Positions 1 to 8,538 of a DNA stretch of 43,790 bases are shown piece by piece. The notes beneath the pieces were generated by a model. The model saw nothing but the letters and a program-made list of their open reading frames with translations, ran no database searches and was not told the DNA's origin. Made by a program: the position numbers and the translations under genes. Location of the stretch: positions 1 through 43,790 of the forward strand of contig NZ_JAPQNS010000026.1 of the NCBI RefSeq assembly GCF_028867935.1. Direction: 5' to 3'. This stretch comes from Flavobacterium sp. SUN052 (GTDB taxonomy: Bacteria > Bacteroidota > Bacteroidia > Flavobacteriales > Flavobacteriaceae). The stretch's first letter is position 1. Every line of letters starts with the position of its first letter.

Positions 1-4
1 GTAG

Positions 5-123
5 TTACTTACTGACGGCTACCTGTACGGTTCAATTGATGATGTACGATAATTACACCAATCAGCGAGAGTTGGGCAGCATGGAAACATTCAGAACCAA
101 TTTCCAATAATGCCCACCCCTCA
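5..123. repeat. Left arm of a 119-bp perfect inverted repeat
   Basis: Positions 5-123 are the exact reverse complement of 43672-43790, with no mismatch over 119 bp. Identity stops at 124 (C here; the mate predicts A). The right-hand copy is the region upstream of the YHS-domain gene, so this arm is a second copy of that upstream region pointing into the AraC remnant. No transposase, resolvase or integrase accompanies either arm. It could be a real duplicated and inverted segment or an assembly junction; the sequence alone does not decide. Confidence 0.95.
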
Positions 124-484
124 CCTATTAATTAAAGCGGGAACTGCTCTGAGGGAGGCAAACGGCACCATACCAGTGAGCCAGGTTGCATCGGCAGCTC
201 ATGCAACGGTTCGTACATTGGAAAGGAAGTTCAAGCAAGCGGCTGGTTATACAGTCAAAGACGTATCAGGTCTGATGCGCTTCGAGCAGGTACGAAACCA
301 CTTATGGCTTAACCCAGATGACAATCTGGCTGGCCTGGCTCATGAACTAGGCTACACGGATCAGGCCCACCTGAGCAGGGATTTCAAGCGATACAGTGGT
401 ACAACACCAGCGGCATTCGCACGAAAAACAAAAAAGAGAAAGCAGGCTTTAGACAGCGATTTTGTCGCGTTTATACAAGCCTGA
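110..484 (+). pseudogene. AraC-family regulator, C-terminal DNA-binding part only (5'-truncated)
   Basis: This 124-residue reading frame carries a full AraC/XylS DNA-binding domain. The first helix-turn-helix is near residues 21-45 (VSQVASAAHATVRTLERKFK) and the second near 70-100, with the family signature LGYTDQAHLSRDFKRYSG. No effector or oligomerisation domain precedes it. The first codons lie inside the inverted repeat, and recognisable homology starts just after the repeat ends (LIKAG). The frame stays open back to position 53, after a TAA at 50-52, but the added residues look like nothing in the family. The gene therefore seems to have lost its N-terminal half at the repeat junction. 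A stand-alone DNA-binding protein is possible but less likely. It ends 61 bp before the monooxygenase gene, whose regulator it probably was. Confidence 0.75.
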
Positions 485-501
485 GGCAGATGCATTCCAG
501 A

Positions 502-539
502 ATTTTGTGCATTAATCAGTCTGTGTAGATGCACAAAAT
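502..539. promoter_or_regulatory. 11-bp dyad between the AraC remnant and the monooxygenase
   Basis: The arms ATTTTGTGCAT (502-512) and ATGCACAAAAT (529-539) are perfectly complementary and separated by 16 bp. The second arm ends 6 bp before the ATG at 546. The element is AT-rich with no T-run after it, so an operator is more likely than a terminator. A further TGCATT at 491-496 could be a third half-site. The upstream AraC-type gene is the obvious candidate ligand (inference). Confidence 0.6.
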
Positions 540-545
540 CACGTT

Positions 546-2045
546 ATGTACGATGTAATCATTTCTGGCGCAGGGCCTGTAGGTCTATTCCTTGCTTGCG
601 AACTGGCTTTGGCCAACTGTTCAGTCTTAATTTTAGAAAAAGCGGAAAATCCGCACTCGCCCTTAAAACAAATTCCTTTCGGTATACGGGGCCTTTCAGC
701 GCCTACCATTGAAGCGCTTTACAGGCGTGATTTGCTACCGGAACTTGAGGTACACAAACGCCTTAAAAGTCCTCACCAACATGCTGGTGAAGCATCACGT
801 CGGCAGGTTGGGCACTTTGCCGGTATTCCATTCCATGATGGCGATATCGACATTGCGCAGTGGCCGTATCGACTGCCCAGCTCGACCCCAACCAGTTTGA
901 TTTCCGAAATGGAGGAGCTAGAAATGGTGCTGACTCGCCGGGCCGAAACCCTGGGCGTAGTAATCAGGCGCGGGTATGCCATCACGGATTTTCACCAGAC
1001 CGAGGACGGAGTAACAGTTCAAGCGAGTGGCCAGGCCTTTCAGAGCAAATGGCTCGTAGGCTGCGATGGAAGCCGAAGCGTGGTTCGCAAGGCAGGTGGT
1101 TTTGATTTCGCCGGGACTGAGCCACAATTTACCGGCTACACGGCGAAGGTAGCTATTACTGACCCCGAGCAGCTCAGCCCAGGCCGAAACGTAACGTCAA
1201 CCGGCATGTACCTCCAATCGCAGCCCGGCTACCTGGTTATACAGGATTTTGATGGCGGAGCATTTCATACTTCAGGAAAACCGCTCACGCTTAAACATGT
1301 GCAGGAGGTGCTACGCCGTGTCTCAAACACCGATGTTATGATCAGCGCCCTGCATATTGCTACCACCTGGACCGACCGGGCACGGCAGGCCACAACTTAC
1401 CGAAATGGGCGAGTATTTTTAGCTGGCGATGCGGCACACATTCATTCGCCCTTGGGAGGCCAGGGACTTAATCTGGGTCTGGGCGATGCCATGAACCTGG
1501 GTTGGAAACTGGCCGCAACCATCCAAAACAAAGCGCCGGGAGGTATACTAGATAGTTATCAATCTGAACGACACTCAATTGGTGCACAAGTGCTGGATTG
1601 GTCACGCGCTCAGGTGGCCATTATGCGACCAGACCCGGATGCCCGCGCATTGAACGCAATTGTCCGCGACCTGATGAATACACGCGATGGTGCTACGTAT
1701 TTTGCCGGACGGGTGTGGGGTGTTCTCACTCACTACGATTTAGGTGGGAGCTATCCGCTGGTAGGCTACAGCGTTCCCAACATAGCGTTTGCCGATGGAA
1801 CAACAATTGGCGAATACATGCATGATGGCCGGGGAATACTGCTTGATTTTGATGGACAAGATTCACTCAAAACGTTGGTGAGCGCCTATAGTGGCTGTAT
1901 CAAGTATATATCAGGCACAGCGAAAGAACAGGCAGGCTTGAGCGCCGTGCTTATACGTCCCGACGGATTTGTGGCCTGGGCTTCTGAGGGCAAACCTGAT
2001 GAGCAATCTCTCAGGCAATCAGTTACTCGCTGGTTTGCTCAATAG
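546..2045 (+). CDS. FAD-dependent monooxygenase, PheA/TfdB/Rox type
   Basis: A 499-residue group A flavoprotein monooxygenase, expected to hydroxylate an aromatic or polyketide-like substrate with NAD(P)H and O2. The N-terminal dinucleotide fold shows GAGPVGL (residues 8-14). The DG motif is present (WLVGCDGSRSVVRKAGG, near 168-184). The second FAD motif is GDAAHIHSPLGGQGLNLGLGDA (near 294-315). The C-terminal 120 residues match the thioredoxin-like tail of this subfamily, and the length is normal for the rifampicin monooxygenase/PheA group. It stands alone downstream of a truncated AraC gene and is convergent with the PUL. The substrate cannot be read from sequence: xenobiotic or antibiotic inactivation and catabolic hydroxylation are both possible. 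Confidence 0.88.
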   Translation: MYDVIISGAGPVGLFLACELALANCSVLILEKAENPHSPLKQIPFGIRGLSAPTIEALYRRDLLPELEVHKRLKSPHQHAGEASRRQVGHFAGIPFHDGDIDIAQWPYRLPSSTPTSLISEMEELEMVLTRRAETLGVVIRRGYAITDFHQTEDGVTVQASGQAFQSKWLVGCDGSRSVVRKAGGFDFAGTEPQFTGYTAKVAITDPEQLSPGRNVTSTGMYLQSQPGYLVIQDFDGGAFHTSGKPLTLKHVQEVLRRVSNTDVMISALHIATTWTDRARQATTYRNGRVFLAGDAAHIHSPLGGQGLNLGLGDAMNLGWKLAATIQNKAPGGILDSYQSERHSIGAQVLDWSRAQVAIMRPDPDARALNAIVRDLMNTRDGATYFAGRVWGVLTHYDLGGSYPLVGYSVPNIAFADGTTIGEYMHDGRGILLDFDGQDSLKTLVSAYSGCIKYISGTAKEQAGLSAVLIRPDGFVAWASEGKPDEQSLRQSVTRWFAQ

Positions 2046-2125
2046 CATGGGGTTTCAACAGCCTGTAATAAGCCTAAAAGTACGTTTCGTTCACCGTACG
2101 ACCACTTAAGTCCATCTGTTAATTA

Positions 2126-3796
2126 CTAAGCCCAGTCAAAATCAACTAACTGGCCGTTAAGCCTCCATCGTTTGGGTTGATGAGTAATCATCCAATCTAA
2201 AGGTTCACCAATGGGTTGAATTCGGGAAGCTTGCGCAAAGGCTTCTTTCACAGCCGATTTTTGTGCCGTGCCCATTGCTTCCGGCTGGGCTGAAATGAAC
2301 AGAGGAGAACCGCTTTCGGCCAGCAGTTTAAGCCATTGTTTGTTCTTTTCCCAGGAAATGTCGGTTGTCAGTCCAACGCAGTCGCCGTCAACAGCATAAA
2401 ACTTATTATGTTGAGGCAAGCGGAAGGCCAGCGTATTGACGCCCATCTTCAGTGTACGTGCCCACTCTTTACCACTGGTATCGTCACCAGTTCGACAGAG
2501 CTCAAACAAACCTGCGCTCAGGTGGCTCATTGTATTACAACCAATAATTGAGATTCCGTTGCCAGCAGCGTCCCTAATAGAACGGTACAGACCGAGTATG
2601 ATCTCCGCGTTGGTTTGACTTCGGTCATTAAAATTCCAGTCGGGGGAGGTGATACTATCCTTCATTGAAAAGCCCCAACGTCCCATCATGTCGTAGGTTG
2701 TAAAATCGTGCTTCACCATCTCAAATCCCCACGCTTTATAGACATCAAAATAACGTTTTATCCGGTCTATGTTTTCGGGTATAGTTGGATCAAGTACCGG
2801 CATTTTTGGATTATTGCGTCCAGGTATTTTCGGGGCTAATAGGCTCGCTTTATCATCGTGACGGGCGCAAAGTGGCCGCATCCATAAGCCTGGCCGCATG
2901 CCCAGCTGCTTGATCGTGTCGCCCATCAACTGCATATCAGGAAACTTCCGGTTAGGCTTGCTGTAATCATCATTCCAGCCTCCGTCTCCTGGCAGTAAAG
3001 GCGAATAAGCAGCCCAGCCGGCATCAATTACTGAAAAAGGCCTGTTTTTATAGTTGGTTACTAGTTCGGCCATTGAACCCGTGGTCTTTTTTATTAACTC
3101 GAAATCATTTTTCCCATAGGCGAAGTACCAGTCATTAATTCCGTAGACAGGCTGTTTGGGCAGACGCGGTTTGTCGCACATCAGTCCGCAAAAACGGTGG
3201 TCGGCTTGAAATGGGTTCTCGTTTGGGCGGCTACTCATCGTTACCAGATCGGCAGCATGAAGTGTACGCTCACCAAGTAATACGCCGTTGCCACCGGAGC
3301 GAGTATCCATAGTGAGCATCAAACTACCCTCATTCAAACTCCACCAGCAAATACTATTCGCTCCTGTTTTTACACCAAAACACCTTGTCAGTTTATCGTC
3401 GTAGATAAGGACGTACCAGGGGTTTATTGTTGTATCGAGTTTAGTTTTCCAGGCTAAATCCCCATACGAGCGTTCAAATTGGTCACCCATAAAGCTGGCC
3501 GTAGGTTTGAGTGTATAAGACCACTTCAAACGGACGGCATCGAGAGGCTGGGAAGGTGACTGTACATAAACTCCTTCAACACTACCAGTTGGCTTAATAG
3601 TTACCACCAGATCTTTATCCCTGAACGTTGTTCCGTTGGTTGCTGTCAATCTGGCCCATTGCCCACCACGTTGAGCCCACACTTCATCGGGTGCCTGTAG
3701 AGCCTCTGTTTGGGGAGAGGTCGCATACGTTATTCTGCCCGCTAAAGTGGCCACCGAGACTGTTGAAGATAGTTTAATGAAATGGCGTCTATTCAT
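2126..3796 (-). CDS. GH36/GH27-like alpha-galactosidase-type glycoside hydrolase, Tat-exported
   Basis: A 556-residue protein beginning MNRRHFIKLS, a twin-arginine export signal. An N-terminal beta-sandwich (about 35-210) precedes a TIM barrel. The barrel carries the clan-D signature: VKHDF with putative nucleophile Asp364, and RTGDDT with putative acid/base Asp438 or Asp439. GINDWYFAYG and VIDAGW near 220-260 are typical first barrel strands. It is the last gene of the leftward PUL, but a 152-bp gap with two dyads separates it from the dehydrogenase, so it may have its own promoter. It should release terminal alpha-galactosyl or related residues in the periplasm. Exact specificity is open because this clan also contains rhamnosidase-like and isomaltodextranase-like members. 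Confidence 0.8.
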   Translation of the reverse strand: MNRRHFIKLSSTVSVATLAGRITYATSPQTEALQAPDEVWAQRGGQWARLTATNGTTFRDKDLVVTIKPTGSVEGVYVQSPSQPLDAVRLKWSYTLKPTASFMGDQFERSYGDLAWKTKLDTTINPWYVLIYDDKLTRCFGVKTGANSICWWSLNEGSLMLTMDTRSGGNGVLLGERTLHAADLVTMSSRPNENPFQADHRFCGLMCDKPRLPKQPVYGINDWYFAYGKNDFELIKKTTGSMAELVTNYKNRPFSVIDAGWAAYSPLLPGDGGWNDDYSKPNRKFPDMQLMGDTIKQLGMRPGLWMRPLCARHDDKASLLAPKIPGRNNPKMPVLDPTIPENIDRIKRYFDVYKAWGFEMVKHDFTTYDMMGRWGFSMKDSITSPDWNFNDRSQTNAEIILGLYRSIRDAAGNGISIIGCNTMSHLSAGLFELCRTGDDTSGKEWARTLKMGVNTLAFRLPQHNKFYAVDGDCVGLTTDISWEKNKQWLKLLAESGSPLFISAQPEAMGTAQKSAVKEAFAQASRIQPIGEPLDWMITHQPKRWRLNGQLVDFDWA

Positions 3797-3815
3797 GAAA
3801 GAAATCGTTTTCTAC

Positions 3816-3862
3816 GTACCAGTTTTGGTACTTCCGTCAGTATACCAACGCATAACTGGTAT
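3816..3862. promoter_or_regulatory. Two tandem TACCA/TGGTA dyads upstream of the GH36-like gene
   Basis: GTACCA-N4-TGGTAC lies at 3816-3831 and ATACCA-N9-TGGTAT at 3842-3862. Both use the same half-site and lie 20-66 bp upstream of the start at 3796. This is the only gap over 100 bp inside the leftward PUL. A repressor or activator site giving separate control of the last gene is a reasonable reading. No protein in the window can be matched to it. Confidence 0.45.
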
Positions 3863-3948
3863 GGGTCTTTGCCCTAATCAATCAGAACTTTTGAGAAAAA
3901 TGTCTGGCTCGGCTTATTTATCAGCAATGGGTGCCTACAGGGGACTCC

Positions 3949-4965
3949 TCATGCCTTGCACTGGAGAAGGTATTTCATGCCAGCTGGATTCTCATCGATC
4001 GTCTCGAAGAGTTCCTGAATTGACTCCAATGGTGAAACTTGGGTTATAAGTTGCTCAAGTGGCAGGTCATTCGAAGCCGCTAAGCGAATAGCTGTGTCGA
4101 AATCTTCCGGCTCATAAACGCGGGTACCAATGAGTTGTAGCTCACGCCAGAAGAAACGGAAGAGATCAACGGGTTTGGGGTCGCTGTGTATGGCGACCAT
4201 AACGATCCGCCCCCGCGCCCGTGCCAGTTGCGTCATAGCCTGAACCCCCGCCTGAACCCCTGACACTTCAAAAACAACGTCGGCCATCGCGCCTTTAGTA
4301 AACGCATCTACTTTCTCTACTAAGTTTGTTGTCACAGGATTAACGGCTGCTATTCCCAGCGATCGGCACAAGGCCAGCCGGGTTTCGTTGGGCTCACAGA
4401 GCACGACCTTGGCACCCGCATGACGAGCAACAAGCGCGATCAATACACCAATTGGTCCGCCCCCAATAACAACCACTTGTTCACCGGCCTGAAGCCGGCT
4501 AAGTCGGACGTCGTGACATGCTACGGCCAGTGGTTCAATCAGAGCACCCAACTGTAGAGGCATGTTATCCGGCAAACGGTGTAGTGTATACGCAGGTACG
4601 TTCCAGTAGGGTTGCATGCCACTGGGTGTATCAATACCGATGAATTTTAGGTTTTTGCCGATGTGTCGCTGACCGTTATCTGAGGGATCATCGAGACCCG
4701 GTTTTAGGGGTCTTACGACCACCCGATCGCCAACCTGCCAGCCCGAAACGCCTTCACCAAGTTCATCGATTTCTCCCGACACTTCATGGCCAATCACTTG
4801 AGGAATCTGAACGCGTTGGTCCATCTTGCCATGATAGATGTGAACGTCAGTACCGCAAATACCGCAGAAGGCCACCTTTAGTCGAACCATTCCGGCGGGG
4901 ACTGGGTCTGGTTGTGCGTCCTTCAAATCAAATTGCTGATTGCCAGAATAATAGGCAGCTTTCAT
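3949..4965 (-). CDS. Zn-type medium-chain alcohol/polyol dehydrogenase
   Basis: A 338-residue MDR protein that should oxidise a sugar, polyol or sugar-acid hydroxyl with NAD(P)+. Catalytic zinc ligands are visible at Cys37 (CGICGTDVH), His60-Glu61 (GHE) and Glu144 (IEPLAVACHD). The nucleotide fold is GGGPIGV near 168-174. The four-cysteine structural-zinc loop of most family members is missing: the equivalent segment (about 86-110) has no cysteine. It is cytoplasmic (no signal) and follows the VOC gene after an 11-bp gap. With the SDR, RraA-like and VOC proteins upstream it forms a four-gene intracellular block of the PUL. The substrate is unknown. Confidence 0.85.
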   Translation of the reverse strand: MKAAYYSGNQQFDLKDAQPDPVPAGMVRLKVAFCGICGTDVHIYHGKMDQRVQIPQVIGHEVSGEIDELGEGVSGWQVGDRVVVRPLKPGLDDPSDNGQRHIGKNLKFIGIDTPSGMQPYWNVPAYTLHRLPDNMPLQLGALIEPLAVACHDVRLSRLQAGEQVVVIGGGPIGVLIALVARHAGAKVVLCEPNETRLALCRSLGIAAVNPVTTNLVEKVDAFTKGAMADVVFEVSGVQAGVQAMTQLARARGRIVMVAIHSDPKPVDLFRFFWRELQLIGTRVYEPEDFDTAIRLAASNDLPLEQLITQVSPLESIQELFETIDENPAGMKYLLQCKA

Positions 4966-4976
4966 AACGTATGCGT

Positions 4977-5381
4977 TTAATTGGATTCTAAAACAACGGG
5001 ACTACGTTCCAGAATCTGGAGCATATTACCCTCGAGATCGAAAAAATTACGGACACGTCCGCCACCAATGGCGTTCGTTAACTCGCCACCCCACTGAACA
5101 GCCTGCGAATCAAGCCAGGTAATGGCGTTCTCTATATTGGTTACCCGTATTGCCAGATGCGACCATCCGGGTGTCCAAGTCGTTCGGGTAGGTCGGAGCG
5201 TTTGATCTCTGGGCATGATTTCCAGCAGTGTCTGATCAGGAGCCCGCAATAGCCAAACGGGTTTGTCATGATGAAACCAGCGTTGGTAACCCAGGACCCG
5301 GCAATACCAGTCGGTTAGGGCGTCTACGTCATCAGCCGCCAGGGCGGGGTGATCGATACCCAGAAATAGCGAATCGGTCAT
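4977..5381 (-). CDS. VOC-superfamily (glyoxalase/dioxygenase-fold) protein
   Basis: A 134-residue single-subunit VOC protein with two beta-alpha-beta-beta-beta modules. Likely metal ligands are His10 in GIDHPALA, Glu in LLEIMP (about 54), His in SHLAIRV (about 92) and Glu in LQILER near the C-terminus. A 33-bp gap separates it from the RraA-like gene. Family members isomerise, epimerise or cleave small carbonyl compounds in a metal-dependent way. Between a retro-aldolase-like protein and a dehydrogenase it probably acts on a keto-sugar or keto-acid intermediate of the PUL pathway (inference). Confidence 0.75.
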   Translation of the reverse strand: MTDSLFLGIDHPALAADDVDALTDWYCRVLGYQRWFHHDKPVWLLRAPDQTLLEIMPRDQTLRPTRTTWTPGWSHLAIRVTNIENAITWLDSQAVQWGGELTNAIGGGRVRNFFDLEGNMLQILERSPVVLESN

Positions 5382-5414
5382 GGTCAGAATGTATTCTTTA
5401 CTCGCTGATTGTTA

Positions 5415-6122
5415 TCAGAAATACCCTCCATTGCGAACAACCTCCGTCGGTGTCATGCCACTTTCGACCATTTCTTTGATACCTTCTTCCTTGTGGACGA
5501 TCTTTTCGGCGGCTATCAACACATCGAATGCAATCGCTTGCGGGATAGCAATTACGCCGTCAATATCCCCAAAAATCCAGTCGCCGGGATGTACGACCAC
5601 CTCGCCGATTTGTACCGGTTTCTGGTAGTAAAACATGCGGAAACGCCCGAGCATTCCGGTGCTGGTTTTGTACTTGTGAAATACCGGGAAGTTCAGCGAT
5701 AAAATAGCCTTAGTGTCGCGGATACCATTAATAAGCGCACCCCGGCAGCCAGCCTTTAGCGCTGCCATGGTCATGACCTCTCCCCATTGCGAGGTGACGG
5801 TATCGCCCGTACAGTCCCAGATTACGACCGAATCTTGGTGAAGATCTTCAAGCATCTGCGCCCGCATCTCGAATTCACCATCAGTGGTTATATCGGGTCC
5901 GCCTTTAACAGTGAAGGCCATGCCCGCCATTTTCATCTCTTCCCGTAGCGGGGCAAAGGCTGGGGGCAGGCTTGACGCCTGCAGGTCATAATTAAACCGC
6001 AATACATCGTTGATAGCCCCGGTGTAGAGTACTAAATAACGCTCCCGCATTTCCGATACTGGAATAGGAAATGGCCATATGGGAAGCAGGCCGTCGGCGT
6101 GGTATTTCCCGTTCGTTTTCAT
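5415..6122 (-). CDS. RraA-like protein (HMG/CHA aldolase or oxaloacetate decarboxylase type)
   Basis: A 235-residue member of the RraA/demethylmenaquinone-methyltransferase-like fold. The family signature is WGEVMTMAA (113-121) followed by GCRGALINGIRD (125-136), in which Arg135 and Asp136 normally bind pyruvate and metal. GDIDGVIAIP (185-194) is also typical. Characterised enzymes of this fold cleave 4-hydroxy-2-oxo acids to pyruvate or decarboxylate oxaloacetate; the RNase E inhibitor role is limited to true RraA. Its start overlaps the upstream SDR stop by 4 bp (ATGA). Inside a sugar-acid PUL, a retro-aldol or decarboxylation step is the best guess. Confidence 0.78.
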   Translation of the reverse strand: MKTNGKYHADGLLPIWPFPIPVSEMRERYLVLYTGAINDVLRFNYDLQASSLPPAFAPLREEMKMAGMAFTVKGGPDITTDGEFEMRAQMLEDLHQDSVVIWDCTGDTVTSQWGEVMTMAALKAGCRGALINGIRDTKAILSLNFPVFHKYKTSTGMLGRFRMFYYQKPVQIGEVVVHPGDWIFGDIDGVIAIPQAIAFDVLIAAEKIVHKEEGIKEMVESGMTPTEVVRNGGYF

Positions 6123-6823
6123 TGTTGTGCCAGAAATTTCATGTTATCAAAATTGATTTCCCGTATGATGATGTATTCCGGCTGGCCGAGAACAAATACT
6201 ATGACGCGAGCTACGTCCTCAACCTTCAGAAACTTCTCCCGGGCTACCTTCCGGTCTCCCCAGTAATTACTGTCTGTTGGGCCTGGATTCACATCCGTAA
6301 CCCGTATACCCTCTTTCAACACCTGATCAGCCAGGCCACTGCTTAATCCGCGGGCTCCGAATTTAGAGGCACAGTAAACCGGTGCGGTAGGGTTGGTACG
6401 CTGGCCACCCATGGAAATGACTGTTACTATATGACCTGTCTGGCGGGGTTTCATGAGTCTGAGTGCTTCCCGGTTGCACAGAAAGACACCCCGTACGTTG
6501 GTGGCCATCATCTGCTCGAACGTATCCAGCTCTGCAACCGACAGGTCGGGAGTGATCAGGCCAATGCCTGCGTTGTTGATCAGTACGTCAACGGTTCCGA
6601 AGGCGTCTATACAAGCAGCAAAACCAGCCTGAACGTCAGACTCCAGACTAACATCCCCCCGAAATGAGCGCAGATTTTCGTGGTTGACTTCATCGGCTAG
6701 CTGGTGAGTCCGGCTGAAGTCGAACACCTTCGCCCCTTCGTGGAGCAGGGCAAGCGCCGTAGCTTTACCGATGCCGCCCGATGCGCCGGTTATGAAAATG
6801 ATCTTGTTCTGTAAGTTGTTCAT
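6119..6823 (-). CDS. Short-chain dehydrogenase/reductase
   Basis: A 234-residue classical SDR. It shows TGASGGIG (12-19) for NAD(P), NNAG (83-86) and the catalytic set Ser137, Tyr150 and Lys154 (YCASK). The arginine-poor cofactor loop gives no firm NAD/NADP preference. It is translationally coupled to the RraA-like gene (4-bp overlap) and lies 9 bp after the symporter gene. It is unlike the KduD-type SDR at 19325 and should act on a different intermediate. It is slightly short for the family, with a trimmed C-terminus. Confidence 0.85.
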   Translation of the reverse strand: MNNLQNKIIFITGASGGIGKATALALLHEGAKVFDFSRTHQLADEVNHENLRSFRGDVSLESDVQAGFAACIDAFGTVDVLINNAGIGLITPDLSVAELDTFEQMMATNVRGVFLCNREALRLMKPRQTGHIVTVISMGGQRTNPTAPVYCASKFGARGLSSGLADQVLKEGIRVTDVNPGPTDSNYWGDRKVAREKFLKVEDVARVIVFVLGQPEYIIIREINFDNMKFLAQQ

Positions 6824-6832
6824 AACGAGTGG

Positions 6833-8536
6833 TTAGTTTTCTATCGTTTGCCTTGACTTGTTGTAATTAGCAGGCTTGGGTACTGACGCCAGTTTGCGGG
6901 TCCGGTATCCCATCAACACAGCCAGTACTAGGCAGAGAAGGCCTGCCCCTAAAGCCACCCGGCCGCTGATTTTATCAATGGAAGGCAGGCTCATGACCAT
7001 GAAAAGTGCTCCGGTTACGACCAGTGCTACTGCATAGAGCCGATTCATAATTTGCATGAATACTGGATTTTCGGCGGGCTTTTCCGCTTCGGTCAATGGC
7101 GTGCGTAAGCGTTGAAAGAAAGCATCAACACGCTGACGGTAGGGGGCGGATGGAGACCATAGCGTACCGGAAAGCAGAAAGACCAATACGCAAGCAATGA
7201 TCTCGATGAGCGTAGCCCATTCCCAGGATACCTGGGGCATGGCGTTCAGCACCAGGCCCAGTCCCATCCCGACGACCAGGGTCGCAAAGGCTCCCCAGGG
7301 TTGGGGTCGTTTCAGCACAATGCCTAGCACCAGCGGCAACGTCATGGGTATGGCAAACAACCCCGTAAAAAGTTTGTTGGCTTCGAATGCCCCGCCGAAT
7401 CCACCGACGTACAATGCTCCCAGTGTAACCATTGCCCCCAGTACCAGGGTCATCAATCGGCCTACCCAAAGCATTTCGGTATCGGCAGCCCTTGGATTAA
7501 ACAGTCGCTGGTAAATGTCGCGGGTCAGTACGCCAGCCGTTACGTTATATTCGCCACTCAATACCGACATGGTTGCCGCAAACATGGCCGCCACCATCAG
7601 GCCCATTATCCCCTCGGGCAGCAGTTTCAGGCAGACACTGACATAGGCCATCTCCGGATTTTCCAGATCAGGAATCAGCGCCCTGGCTGCAATGGAGGGG
7701 AATAGAAAGATGATGGGAAACAGAAAGAAGAAAACGGCCGTTAGTAAGCCTTGTTTCTGACTCGCACGCTCATCGCGGACGCTGTAAAAGCGCTGAATGA
7801 ATGTCCAGTTTCCGCTGTATTTGACCAGAATCATCAGGTAATAGACCATCAGGTACAAGGGCATGCCTTTAGGGCCGTTGAACCAGGTAAAGTGGTCAGG
7901 AATAGTCGCCATCATGCTATGTAATCCGCCAGCCGCCTGAATCGTCAACGGAACCAGAATCAGCGTAGCCACGATCAGAATGATGAACTGCACCACATCG
8001 GTTACTACCACGGCCCACAAACCACCAACCACTGTGTAGAGCGCGACTATAATTCCGCAGCTCAAGATTGACATCTCCAGTGAAAGACCCGTGGCGGCTT
8101 TCACAAAAAGACCGAGGGCGTACAGCCGGACCATATTATCCAGGATTTTGAAAAGCACGCCCATCCAGGAGAATGTTTGACGGACTGATGCGTTGAAGCG
8201 GGTTTCCAAAAACTCCATCGGGGTCATGATACCCGCCCGGCGCCAGCGTTTGGCAAAGATGGCCACACCCAGCAGGGCGGGTAGGACTGTGCTCCAAATC
8301 AGAGTCAACGCCACAAACCCGTGCTGGTAGGCAATGCCCGCGTAGGCGACGAAGATAAACGTGCTGAACTTGGTCATGAAATTGCTGATGGCACCCGACA
8401 CCCACGGAATGGCATTTCCGCCCTTGAAATAATCACCGATGTTCTTGACGAATTTGCCCAGAAATAACCCAATACCCGCCATCAGCAGCATGTAAATGGC
8501 AATGGCCCAGTAGTCTAAGGATTGAAGTGTTTGCAC
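6833..8536 (-). CDS. Sodium/solute symporter (SSS family)
   Basis: A 567-residue inner-membrane protein with about 13-14 hydrophobic segments, the SSS architecture shared by SGLT and PutP. The Na+-site region with SNFMTKFSTFIFV (about 51-63) and a GEYNVTAG loop (about 307-314) fit the family. Translation appears to start at GTG 8536, two bases after the GH28 stop; an ATG at codon 16 is the alternative. It sits between periplasmic hydrolases and cytoplasmic oxidoreductases and probably takes up the monosaccharide or sugar acid they release. The C-terminal extension of about 60 residues holds one extra membrane span. Confidence 0.9.
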   Translation of the reverse strand: MQTLQSLDYWAIAIYMLLMAGIGLFLGKFVKNIGDYFKGGNAIPWVSGAISNFMTKFSTFIFVAYAGIAYQHGFVALTLIWSTVLPALLGVAIFAKRWRRAGIMTPMEFLETRFNASVRQTFSWMGVLFKILDNMVRLYALGLFVKAATGLSLEMSILSCGIIVALYTVVGGLWAVVVTDVVQFIILIVATLILVPLTIQAAGGLHSMMATIPDHFTWFNGPKGMPLYLMVYYLMILVKYSGNWTFIQRFYSVRDERASQKQGLLTAVFFFLFPIIFLFPSIAARALIPDLENPEMAYVSVCLKLLPEGIMGLMVAAMFAATMSVLSGEYNVTAGVLTRDIYQRLFNPRAADTEMLWVGRLMTLVLGAMVTLGALYVGGFGGAFEANKLFTGLFAIPMTLPLVLGIVLKRPQPWGAFATLVVGMGLGLVLNAMPQVSWEWATLIEIIACVLVFLLSGTLWSPSAPYRQRVDAFFQRLRTPLTEAEKPAENPVFMQIMNRLYAVALVVTGALFMVMSLPSIDKISGRVALGAGLLCLVLAVLMGYRTRKLASVPKPANYNKSRQTIEN

Positions 8537-8538
8537 CG

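Noticed and set aside
5..123. IS element or composite transposon ends
   Set aside because: No transposase or resolvase, no target-site duplication can be assessed, and the right arm is simply the upstream region of a metabolic gene.
2046..2125. Terminator between the monooxygenase and the GH36-like gene
   Set aside because: Only a 5-bp GTACG/CGTAC pairing is seen, with no T-run; too weak to call.
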